A stretch of 64,000 bases of DNA from Chitinophaga sp. sic0106. GTDB lineage: Bacteria; Bacteroidota; Bacteroidia; Chitinophagales; Chitinophagaceae. The translations under genes were made by a program, and so were the position numbers. Of this stretch, positions 51,865 to 59,653 are shown piece by piece; within the stretch, counting starts at the first letter, position 1, and each line of letters starts with the position of its first letter. The stretch covers positions 186,001 through 250,000 of the forward strand of contig NZ_JAHUWJ010000009.1 of NCBI RefSeq assembly GCF_019219075.1, in the 5' to 3' direction. A model generated the notes under the pieces. It was not told where the DNA came from, ran no database searches, and was given only the letters and a program-made list of their open reading frames with translations.

Positions 51865-54800
51865 GTGCATTTACTGCCTAAAATCAGAATACTCGTCCTG
51901 CTGTGCCTGTGTCTATCTGGAGGACTAATGCTCCATGCCCAGGATAAGCCGTATATTTTTGATGGTTATAGTGTAAACGAAGGACTTTCTCAGAGTTCGG
52001 TATCCGACATTTGTCAGGATGACCAGGGGTTTATGTGGTTTGCCACCCGCGATGGTATCAATCGCTTCGACGGCTATATTTTCAACGAATACCGGTATAA
52101 GCCTAATACCCAGATCAGGCCCGGCGATGGCAAGGGGGAACTGGTACCGCGTACTATTACCGGGAACCGCGCGGTCATTAATCGCTTTGATCTCAGTGGT
52201 TATAAAGGCTATACGTTTTATAAAGATAGTCGCAACCGCCTCCTGCTCACGCATAATAATGGGGTGAGTGTGTACGATAAGTATCGCAATCGCTTCCGGG
52301 AGGTTTTTCCGGACAGTGTGAAAGCAAATGTGAATACGGCCGAGCGGGATGCCAGTTACAAGTTTAAAATTTTGGGAGAAGATACGGCCAGCCGTACTAT
52401 CTGGATCTGGCGGCCTATGAAGGGGATCTACGTTGTGGACAGGGACTCTTTCCGAACCAAACGGATGATTGCCTACCCGAGGCAGTTCCAGGAAGCAGGA
52501 GTGGTGCCGGGTGTAGCTTATAAAGACGGGGACCTGGTGTGGATGAATCATCAGCCGGGAGAAATGCTCGCGCTGAATATCCGGACTTTGCAATTACAGA
52601 TCTTCTGCTTGCCGGGCATTGGCAAACACCCTGTTGTCCGCCGGTTGAACCAGGATTCACTGATCATTGTCAGTGCCGGTCACGTGACCATCTTCAATAA
52701 AAAAAGGAATAAGTTCAGCGACCTGCCATTTGATGTACGCAATGAACGCAATGAACCTTTTGAACCCAATGCAGTAGAGCTGGATCATGACGGTAACGCC
52801 TGGATAGGTGGTTCTGACGGGGTGTTGATTTATAGTATAGCAAGAAATGAAATCATCCGGCACATCGTGAGTTTCAATACTTTCGAAACGCATTCCTTCA
52901 ATGATGTTACTTTCCTGTACCGGGATGCATCCGACAATATGTGGGTAGGTACGGATGGCGACGGTATAAAAAAATATTCACCGCATAAGAAAGTATTCAA
53001 CCTTTATCGGTCGCCCTACATTACGCATAACATGGTCATGTCGGTTTACAAGCATGACGACGGGCGGTTGTATGTCGGATTATTAAGAGATGGGCTGAAT
53101 GTATATGAGGAAGGTGGTCGTTTTTTGGAGCGTTTCTCCAATGAATTGACTCCCGGAAAGTTTCCGGGCAATGATCTGGCAGCGATCTGCCGGGAAGACT
53201 ACGAGCATATCTGGTTACATTTTACCGGGATGCATATCGGCTTGTTTAATGTCATCAACAAAACCTATACTGACCTCACGGCGCAGGTGCGCAAGTTGGG
53301 GTTGCCGGACGACCGGCACCGGTTTCCGTTTTTGTTTAAGCGACCCAACGGGGAGGTCTATTTTAATTATGGCCATTACCTGCTGATGTTTACCAATGAA
53401 GGCCTGGGGTATAAGGTGAGCATGGTTCATGACTTTGGGGATGAAACGCTGACCACTTATTACGAAGATATGATGGGTAACCAATATGCGGGTACCAAGT
53501 CTTCCATTTTTGTGCGTCATACGGGCAGCAGCCGCTGGAATAAGGTGATTTTTCCGGAAGGCATGATGGTGAAGTCCATCAACAAAAATTCCCATAAACA
53601 AGTGTTGGTGGCTGGTACCAAAGGGTTGTTTATATTGAATGAACAGGACCAGATTGTGCAGCACATCAATAGTTATGATCATCCAAAACTGATCAACGAT
53701 TATCTGTACGGCGTGTTGCTGGATGATAAAGACAAGATCTGGGTGAGTCATAACAAGGGATTGTCGCAGATCAATATGGTCACTAATGAGATCACGAGTT
53801 TCAACCATGAAGACGGGCTGCAATCCAATGAGTTCAATACCGGTGCTTTTTATAAATCCGTGGATGGCGAGCTATTCTTTGGCGGTATCCGGGGGGTCAA
53901 TGGTTTCTACCCAAAAAATTTCAGGAACAACCCTTATTACCCGAAGGTGGTGATACGCAGGATGGAAGTGTTGGATAAGCCTTATGAATCTGATACGGTG
54001 GTATCTCTCCTGAAAAAAGTAGAATTACCTTACAACCAGAATACGATAGCACTGGAGTTTGTGCCGCTGGAGTATACCAACCCTACGAAAAACAGGATAC
54101 AATATAAGCTGGAAGGAGCGGATGAAGATTGGGTAGATGGCGGTACCTTCCGTATGGCCAGGTATACGAATCTGCATCCTGGCAAGTATACCTTTAAGGT
54201 GAGAGCTTCCAACAATGATGATATCTGGAATGCGACGCCAACCACGCTGGAGATCCTTATCAGGATTCCGTTCTGGCAGTCGCTTTGGTTCAGGTTCCTG
54301 TTGCTGCTGTTGTTACTGGGGATTGCTTATTATTTCTCTACTTTGTACCTGGATTACAAGATACGGCATGAGAAGCTGAAGCTGGAGAAAGAGCAGGCGG
54401 TGGATCAGGAGCGTGCGCGTATCAGCAGTGACATGCATGATGATCTGGGATCGGGCTTGTCGACGATCCGGTTACTGAGTGAGATAGCCAAGCGTAAGAT
54501 CCAGGACCCTACGCAAACCAGGGAGATAGAAAGGATTTCAGAGACGGCGGGGGAGATGGTGGATAAGATGAGTGAGATTATATGGGCGATGAACTCTTCC
54601 AATGACAGTTTAGCGAATCTGATTGCATATATGCGTAGTTTTGCGGCAGACTTCCTGGAGCATGCACATATCACACATCAGTTTTATATACCGGACACTA
54701 TCCCGAATGTGAAGTTAAGCGGGGGAACCAGAAGGAACATTTACCTGGCAGCAAAGGAGTCGCTGCATAATGTAGTAAAACACGCGAAGGCAACCGAAGT

Positions 54801-54999
54801 CCTCATTGAAATAAAAATGAACAACCGCAACATGACCATCCTGATTAAAGACAATGGAAAAGGGTTTGACCAGGAGAAGGTGCGTTTGTTTGGTAATGGT
54901 TTGAAAAACATCCAGAAAAGGATGATTGCAGTGGGTGGTAATGCGGATATCACCTCAGATAACGGAACAATAGTTTTTCTCGATATCCCACTAAATTAA
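51865..54999 (+). CDS. Sensor histidine kinase with two-component regulator propellers
   Basis: The protein has 1044 residues starting at GTG; an internal ATG would remove the signal peptide (residues 1-25, LMLHAQ). Periplasmic Reg_prop propeller repeats fill about 30-650. A Y_Y_Y domain (about 725-795) precedes one membrane span (about 806-826). The dimerisation domain is of the HisKA_3 type with phospho-acceptor His858 (SSDMHDDLGSGL), followed by the ATPase motifs AAKESLHNVVKHA, DNGKGF and GNGLKNI. It senses a signal in the periplasm and phosphorylates the NarL/FixJ-type regulator 83 bases downstream. Confidence 0.93.
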   Translation: MHLLPKIRILVLLCLCLSGGLMLHAQDKPYIFDGYSVNEGLSQSSVSDICQDDQGFMWFATRDGINRFDGYIFNEYRYKPNTQIRPGDGKGELVPRTITGNRAVINRFDLSGYKGYTFYKDSRNRLLLTHNNGVSVYDKYRNRFREVFPDSVKANVNTAERDASYKFKILGEDTASRTIWIWRPMKGIYVVDRDSFRTKRMIAYPRQFQEAGVVPGVAYKDGDLVWMNHQPGEMLALNIRTLQLQIFCLPGIGKHPVVRRLNQDSLIIVSAGHVTIFNKKRNKFSDLPFDVRNERNEPFEPNAVELDHDGNAWIGGSDGVLIYSIARNEIIRHIVSFNTFETHSFNDVTFLYRDASDNMWVGTDGDGIKKYSPHKKVFNLYRSPYITHNMVMSVYKHDDGRLYVGLLRDGLNVYEEGGRFLERFSNELTPGKFPGNDLAAICREDYEHIWLHFTGMHIGLFNVINKTYTDLTAQVRKLGLPDDRHRFPFLFKRPNGEVYFNYGHYLLMFTNEGLGYKVSMVHDFGDETLTTYYEDMMGNQYAGTKSSIFVRHTGSSRWNKVIFPEGMMVKSINKNSHKQVLVAGTKGLFILNEQDQIVQHINSYDHPKLINDYLYGVLLDDKDKIWVSHNKGLSQINMVTNEITSFNHEDGLQSNEFNTGAFYKSVDGELFFGGIRGVNGFYPKNFRNNPYYPKVVIRRMEVLDKPYESDTVVSLLKKVELPYNQNTIALEFVPLEYTNPTKNRIQYKLEGADEDWVDGGTFRMARYTNLHPGKYTFKVRASNNDDIWNATPTTLEILIRIPFWQSLWFRFLLLLLLLGIAYYFSTLYLDYKIRHEKLKLEKEQAVDQERARISSDMHDDLGSGLSTIRLLSEIAKRKIQDPTQTREIERISETAGEMVDKMSEIIWAMNSSNDSLANLIAYMRSFAADFLEHAHITHQFYIPDTIPNVKLSGGTRRNIYLAAKESLHNVVKHAKATEVLIEIKMNNRNMTILIKDNGKGFDQEKVRLFGNGLKNIQKRMIAVGGNADITSDNGTIVFLDIPLN

Positions 55000-55082
55000 C
55001 ATACATTTGTTAGCAGTAACATCTAAGTGTTATAATTAATAAAGACATGACGGTATACTCAAAAAAGAAGTCCCAGGATAAC

Positions 55083-55715
55083 ATGGATATTATCTCTATA
55101 GCAATTGTAGAGGACAACCATGATATTCGCACGGCTATGGAATTGCTGATTAATGGTTCTGACGGATATGCCTGTGTTGGCACTTTCAATAATGCAGAAA
55201 CCGCGGTGGAACAGATCCCTCATTTACTTCCAAATGTGGTGCTGATGGATTTCAATCTGCCGGGAGGTATGAATGGTATTGAATGTATTGCGCGTCTGAA
55301 GGCAGAGTATCAGGATATGCAGTTTATGATGCTCACGGTTTATGAGGATGATGACAAAATTTTCAATGCCTTGGAAGCGGGTGCCAGTGGTTACATCCTG
55401 AAGAAAACTTCTCCGGGTGAATTGCTGGAGGCGATCCGTGATTTGCATGAAGGCGGTAGTCCGATGAGCTCACAGATTGCCAGGAGAGTGGTAGCATTTT
55501 TTCAGAAACAGGCCAAACCGAATCCTGCGCTGGAAGCGTTAACCACCCGTGAAAAAGAAATTCTGGATCAGTTATCAAAGGGTTTCCTGTACAAGGAAAT
55601 TGCCAGTAACTTATTTATCAGTATAGAAACGGTGCGCCGCCATGTGCACAATATCTATGAGAAATTGCATGTACGCAGCAGAACAGATGCTGTCAACAAA
55701 TATTATAACCGGTAA
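55083..55715 (+). CDS. LuxR-type (NarL/FixJ) response regulator
   Basis: From the ATG at 55083, chosen because AGGA lies just upstream and the receiver domain begins at once, it encodes 210 residues; an ATG at 55047 would add 12. The receiver domain has acidic residues in IVEDN and the phospho-acceptor Asp in VVLMDFNLPGG, with the Lys in LKKTSPGE. The C-terminal LuxR helix-turn-helix contains LTTREKEILDQLSKG and IETVRRHVHNIYEKL. It is the cognate partner of the upstream HisKA_3 kinase. Confidence 0.92.
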   Translation: MDIISIAIVEDNHDIRTAMELLINGSDGYACVGTFNNAETAVEQIPHLLPNVVLMDFNLPGGMNGIECIARLKAEYQDMQFMMLTVYEDDDKIFNALEAGASGYILKKTSPGELLEAIRDLHEGGSPMSSQIARRVVAFFQKQAKPNPALEALTTREKEILDQLSKGFLYKEIASNLFISIETVRRHVHNIYEKLHVRSRTDAVNKYYNR

Positions 55716-55733
55716 GGTATCAAATGCGTTTAG

Positions 55734-55770
55734 AAAAGAGGCTGTCTCAATCACTTGAACAGCCTCTTTT
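55734..55770. terminator. Terminator between the response regulator and microprotein genes
   Basis: AAAAGAGGCTGT (55734-55745) and ACAGCCTCTTTT (55759-55770) pair perfectly around 13 bases, followed by TATTG. It serves both converging genes. Confidence 0.75.
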
Positions 55771-55783
55771 TATTGTGGTAACC

Positions 55784-55876
55784 TCAGCTTCTCACCTGTT
55801 TGCGAACGAGATGAGCAGTTAAAACGATTGTAGCGATCAACAGACATGCGAGTCTGAACAATAAACCAGTTTTCAT
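55784..55876 (-). CDS. 30-residue single-span membrane microprotein (copy 1)
   Basis: The protein starts KTGLLFRLACLLIATIVLTA and ends HLVRKQVRS. A hydrophobic stretch covers about residues 5-22, with a basic C terminus. It resembles the next microprotein: both have a Met-Lys-Thr start, an LLI-A-hydrophobic core, then Arg-Lys/Arg-Gln. Their leaders also match (CCTATTCCTATGAAAAC and CCTATGTCCTTATGAAAAC), which suggests duplication. It ends 13 bases before a terminator shared with the response regulator. Confidence 0.5.
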   Translation of the reverse strand: MKTGLLFRLACLLIATIVLTAHLVRKQVRS

Positions 55877-55991
55877 AGGAATAGGGATTATCAATGATGT
55901 AATCTGCTATTGCCTTGCTGGGAGTCCTGAGCCGAAATATTGTGTTAGCGCCGGATTTGCTATTTAATCTGAAAATATATTATATTGAAAA

Positions 55992-56141
55992 TTAACGCAT
56001 CATCTGCCAGGAGTCAAATTTCCGGATAAGACGAAGAAATTTGTTGCCAACGTTGTTTTCCTGCTCCCTGCGAATATAGCGCGTAGCGATCACAGCGGCA
56101 ACAATTAATAGTAAAGAGATGATCAGGCATAGTGTTTTCAT
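55992..56141 (-). CDS. 49-residue single-span membrane microprotein (copy 2)
   Basis: The protein starts KTLCLIISLLLIVAAVIATR and continues YIRREQENN. One hydrophobic segment (about 4-20) is followed by a strongly basic, Asn- and Lys-rich tail ending KFDSWQMMR. It lies 115 bases upstream of copy 1 on the same strand, in the gap between the two-component system and parE. It may interact with the sensor kinase or the membrane, but no function can be assigned. Confidence 0.5.
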   Translation of the reverse strand: MKTLCLIISLLLIVAAVIATRYIRREQENNVGNKFLRLIRKFDSWQMMR

Positions 56142-56247
56142 AAGGACATAGGTTAGGATTTCAAAAAATAGGTGTCTTTTGTAAATATAGGAAATAAATT
56201 AATATAACGCCGATATGCATGTATTTTTTTATTTATCTATCTTATAC

Positions 56248-56278
56248 TTGGGTTGATTCGATGAAACCATTATTTTTG
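56248..56278 (+). promoter_or_regulatory. Promoter of the topoisomerase IV operon
   Basis: TTG at 56248-56250 is followed, after 20 bases, by TATTTTTG at 56271-56278, an exact TAnnTTTG. The leader to the parE ATG is about 85 bases. Confidence 0.55.
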
Positions 56279-56369
56279 CCCATAATCCGGTTTTGCTAAA
56301 AGATTTAGTATGGCAGGTGCCGGGAACTGTTAAAAAACATCATAAGTATATAGGAAACTTTAATATATT

Positions 56370-58289
56370 ATGGCTAATACGGAGAAAACGGATAAAAAGG
56401 ATCTATTTGCTTCCTATACGGAAGACTCCATCAGGTCGTTGGACTGGCGGGAGCATATCCGGCTCAGGCCAGGGATGTACATTGGTAAGTTAGGCGATGG
56501 TTCCAGCGCAGATGATGGTATATATATACTGCTGAAGGAAGTAACGGACAACTGTATTGATGAGCATACCATGGGTTTTGGTAAGCAGGTAGATATTAAG
56601 GTAACGGAGCATATGGTAACCGTGCGCGACTATGGCCGCGGCATTCCACTGGGAAAAGTGGTGGATGTGGTGAGTAAGATCAACACTGGTGCTAAATATG
56701 ATAGCAAAGCCTTTCAGAAATCAGTGGGATTGAACGGTGTTGGTACGAAAGCAGTGAATGCGCTCTCCAGTTATTTCCGTGTACAATCCGTACGTGACGG
56801 CAAAATGAAAGTAGCGGAGTTTGAGCGTGGCGTGCTTACCAAAGAATACAAGGAAACTGCTACCAACGAGGAAAACGGCACCCTGGTGACATTTTCCCCG
56901 GATGATACTGTATTTAAGAACTTCCGATACATTCCTGAATTCCTGGAAAACCAGATCTGGAACTATTGTTTCCTGAATGCTGGTTTAACCATCAGCTTCA
57001 ACGGAAAAAAATACCTCTCTAAAAATGGTTTGCTGGATTTGCTGCAACGCAAAACCAACGACGAGGAGTTGCGCTATCCGATCATTCACCTTAAAGGAGA
57101 GGATATCGAGGTGGCCATCACCCACGAAAATCAGTACGGGGAAGAGTACTATTCATTTGTGAACGGTCAGCATACCACACAGGGCGGTACCCATCTGGGT
57201 GCCTTCCGGGAGGCCTTTGTAAAAACGGTGCGTGATTTTTATAAGAAAGATTACGATGCAACTGATATCAGGGCTTCTATTTGTGCAGCTATCTCTGTTC
57301 GTGTGCAGGAGCCGGTATTTGAATCCCAAACGAAAACGAAATTGGGTTCCCTGACCGTTTATGACGGTGGGCCTTCCATGAAGGCATTCGTGCTGGACTT
57401 CCTTTCCAAACACCTGGATGATTACCTGCACCGCAACCCGGCTGTAGCTGATGCGATGAAAAAGCGTATCGAGCAAAGTGAGCGTGAGCGGAAGGAACTG
57501 GCAGGTGTGAAAAAGCTGGCCAACGAAAGAGCGAAAAAAGCTAACCTGCACAACCGCAAGCTGCGTGATTGCCGCATTCACATGAATGAGGAATATACCG
57601 GCAAGGAAAAAGCAGAAAACGAAGCACGTAAACTGGATACTACCATCTTTATCACGGAGGGTGACTCTGCGAGTGGTTCCATTACCAAATCCCGCAATGT
57701 GGAAACACAGGCGGTATTTAGCCTGCGTGGTAAGCCCCTGAACAGCTTCGGTCTTACCAAAAAGATCGTATATGAAAATGAGGAGTTTAACCTCCTGCAA
57801 CATGCACTCAATATTGAAGACGGGCTGGAAGGCTTGCGTTACAATAATATAGTGGTGGCTACCGATGCGGACGTGGACGGTATGCACATCCGCCTGCTCA
57901 TCCTGACTTTCTTCCTGCAATTTTTCCCGGACCTGGTGAAGAACGGGCACGTATATATCCTGGAAACGCCGCTGTTCCGCGTGCGTAACAAACAGGAAAC
58001 TATTTACTGCTACAGCGAAGAAGAAAAACAGAAGGCGGTGAAAAAGCTGGGCAACAAACCGGAGATCACCCGATTCAAAGGATTGGGTGAGATTTCACCA
58101 GATGAGTTTGGCCGCTTTATCGGAGAAGATATGCGTATCGATCCGATCATCCTGTCGAAAGATATCCATATCCAGAAACTGCTGGAATACTACATGGGTA
58201 AGAACACGCAGGCACGCCAGGAATTTATTATCAACAACCTGCGTCATGAAAAAGACGTGATTGAAGAAGCACAAGCGACTGTTAAGTAA
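56370..58289 (+). CDS. parE: DNA topoisomerase IV subunit B
   Basis: The protein has 639 residues. The GHKL ATPase motifs are visible (LLKEVTDNCIDEH, VRDYGRGIP, and GLNGVGTKAVNALS). The TOPRIM domain contains TEGDSASGS and TDADVDGMHIR. It supplies the ATPase and metal-binding half of topoisomerase IV, which unlinks daughter chromosomes. The subunit A gene is the fourth gene of the same unit, which identifies it as ParE rather than GyrB. Confidence 0.95.
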   Translation: MANTEKTDKKDLFASYTEDSIRSLDWREHIRLRPGMYIGKLGDGSSADDGIYILLKEVTDNCIDEHTMGFGKQVDIKVTEHMVTVRDYGRGIPLGKVVDVVSKINTGAKYDSKAFQKSVGLNGVGTKAVNALSSYFRVQSVRDGKMKVAEFERGVLTKEYKETATNEENGTLVTFSPDDTVFKNFRYIPEFLENQIWNYCFLNAGLTISFNGKKYLSKNGLLDLLQRKTNDEELRYPIIHLKGEDIEVAITHENQYGEEYYSFVNGQHTTQGGTHLGAFREAFVKTVRDFYKKDYDATDIRASICAAISVRVQEPVFESQTKTKLGSLTVYDGGPSMKAFVLDFLSKHLDDYLHRNPAVADAMKKRIEQSERERKELAGVKKLANERAKKANLHNRKLRDCRIHMNEEYTGKEKAENEARKLDTTIFITEGDSASGSITKSRNVETQAVFSLRGKPLNSFGLTKKIVYENEEFNLLQHALNIEDGLEGLRYNNIVVATDADVDGMHIRLLILTFFLQFFPDLVKNGHVYILETPLFRVRNKQETIYCYSEEEKQKAVKKLGNKPEITRFKGLGEISPDEFGRFIGEDMRIDPIILSKDIHIQKLLEYYMGKNTQARQEFIINNLRHEKDVIEEAQATVK

Positions 58290-58301
58290 TAACGCAACTG
58301 T

Positions 58302-59210
58302 ATGAGCTTAAAGCATATTGTTTTTGGTGAGCCGGCAGTGGCAGTCCTCACAGAAGCTATCGGAATGGACGAGAAAATGGAAGGAGAGGTGCTTTCCTTT
58401 GAAGATGACTTGTCTGTAGGCCCGCTGTTCATACTGGATACCAAGGAAGGTCAGGCCGGCCGCCAGCAATGGTGGCAGCAGATGCAGGGAACAACACCTG
58501 CGCCAGCGCCTGCCACTGCGGATATGTTTGAAGAAGCAACCTCCCAGGAACCAGCACCGGAGCCGGAGCTGGAACTCTCAGCAGACGAAACGCGGTTTCT
58601 CGCGATGAAAGCCATGCTGAAGGAAGATCCAGAACTGGAAATCTGGATGTGGGCCGGGCAGAATGCAAGAGATGTAGCCGGATACTATTGGCTGGTTAGC
58701 AAGTTGTATGACTTTGCCGGCCGTATTCATATCATCTATCTCAACAATCTCCCTTTCCTGAATGAAAAAGGGTCGGTGTTTTATCCTACCCACCTGCACC
58801 AGATTCTCCCAAAAGAATTCCTGAAAGCAAAAAAACTGGCCAGGGCTATATCCCTGGCAGAGTATGAGCTGGATGGAGATGAATGGCATCGTATGATGAA
58901 TGAAAATGCCGGTCTGCGACTGCTGGAAGGTGGTAAAAAACTTAAAGGAGAACCAGCTACATTCTATGATAAGGACCTGCTCCAGCAAACCGGGAAGGAA
59001 TTTATCAAGGCATGGCGTGTAGCCGGTCAGGTTACCGGAAAACTGAAGTATCCGGTGATGGATCAGTTCTTATCCTGGCGACTGAAAGAGCTTGTAAAAG
59101 AAGGGAAACTGGAAAGCAGGGGAGAGCTGAAAACAATCCGTGATTTTGAAGTAAAACAGCCCGGTGGCGAGCCAGCAGCTGCTGAAGCTACGCCTGCACC
59201 AGAGGCCTGA
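58302..59210 (+). CDS. DUF1835 domain protein in the topoisomerase IV operon
   Basis: The protein has 302 residues. The N terminus (HIVFGEPAVAVLTEAIGMDE and FEDDLSVGPL) matches DUF1835. The middle has an acidic, Pro/Ala-rich insert (about 60-95), and the C-terminal half resembles the companion DUF3658-like region. No catalytic motif is recognised. It starts 12 bases after the parE stop, so it is cotranscribed with the topoisomerase. Confidence 0.8.
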   Translation: MSLKHIVFGEPAVAVLTEAIGMDEKMEGEVLSFEDDLSVGPLFILDTKEGQAGRQQWWQQMQGTTPAPAPATADMFEEATSQEPAPEPELELSADETRFLAMKAMLKEDPELEIWMWAGQNARDVAGYYWLVSKLYDFAGRIHIIYLNNLPFLNEKGSVFYPTHLHQILPKEFLKAKKLARAISLAEYELDGDEWHRMMNENAGLRLLEGGKKLKGEPATFYDKDLLQQTGKEFIKAWRVAGQVTGKLKYPVMDQFLSWRLKELVKEGKLESRGELKTIRDFEVKQPGGEPAAAEATPAPEA

Positions 59211-59238
59211 TAATTAACCGGGAAAAGATACAACGACT

Positions 59239-59643
59239 ATGATCAAGGTAACGCCAATAGCCCTGCAAGGGGAGGATGACAGAGGTAGTAACTATATGTG
59301 GGCATGCCAGCGTACGGGCGACTTTATGCTCTGCTATCGCAATGCGGGAAGTAGCAGCGGGCAACATTACCATGAAGGTCATAGTGAGAATAAAAATCCG
59401 GAGATCATGTACCTGTTCAGCGGAAAGGCTGAACTGCACTGGTGTCCGATGGAAGGCAATGAAATAGTGGTCACCGAAATTACTGCCCCTGCAAGGGTAG
59501 AAGTGCCGGTAATGGTATGGCATCAGCTGATTGCCGTGACCGACTGCTGTTTCATAGAGCTTAACTCGATGGACGATGTACGTAAAGACAGCGTACGTAT
59601 CTGGAGAGCAGATTTTGAAAAAATGATAAACGAAAAATTGTAA
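59239..59643 (+). CDS. Cupin-domain protein
   Basis: The protein has 134 residues. It shows the cupin motif 1-like HYHEGHSENKNPEIMYLF (about 46-63, with three His and a Glu) and motif 2-like PVMVWHQLIAV (about 95-105). It could bind a metal. It lies between the DUF1835 and parC genes, 28 and 10 bases away. The function is unknown. Confidence 0.8.
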   Translation: MIKVTPIALQGEDDRGSNYMWACQRTGDFMLCYRNAGSSSGQHYHEGHSENKNPEIMYLFSGKAELHWCPMEGNEIVVTEITAPARVEVPVMVWHQLIAVTDCCFIELNSMDDVRKDSVRIWRADFEKMINEKL

Positions 59644-59653
59644 GTGTTTATAC

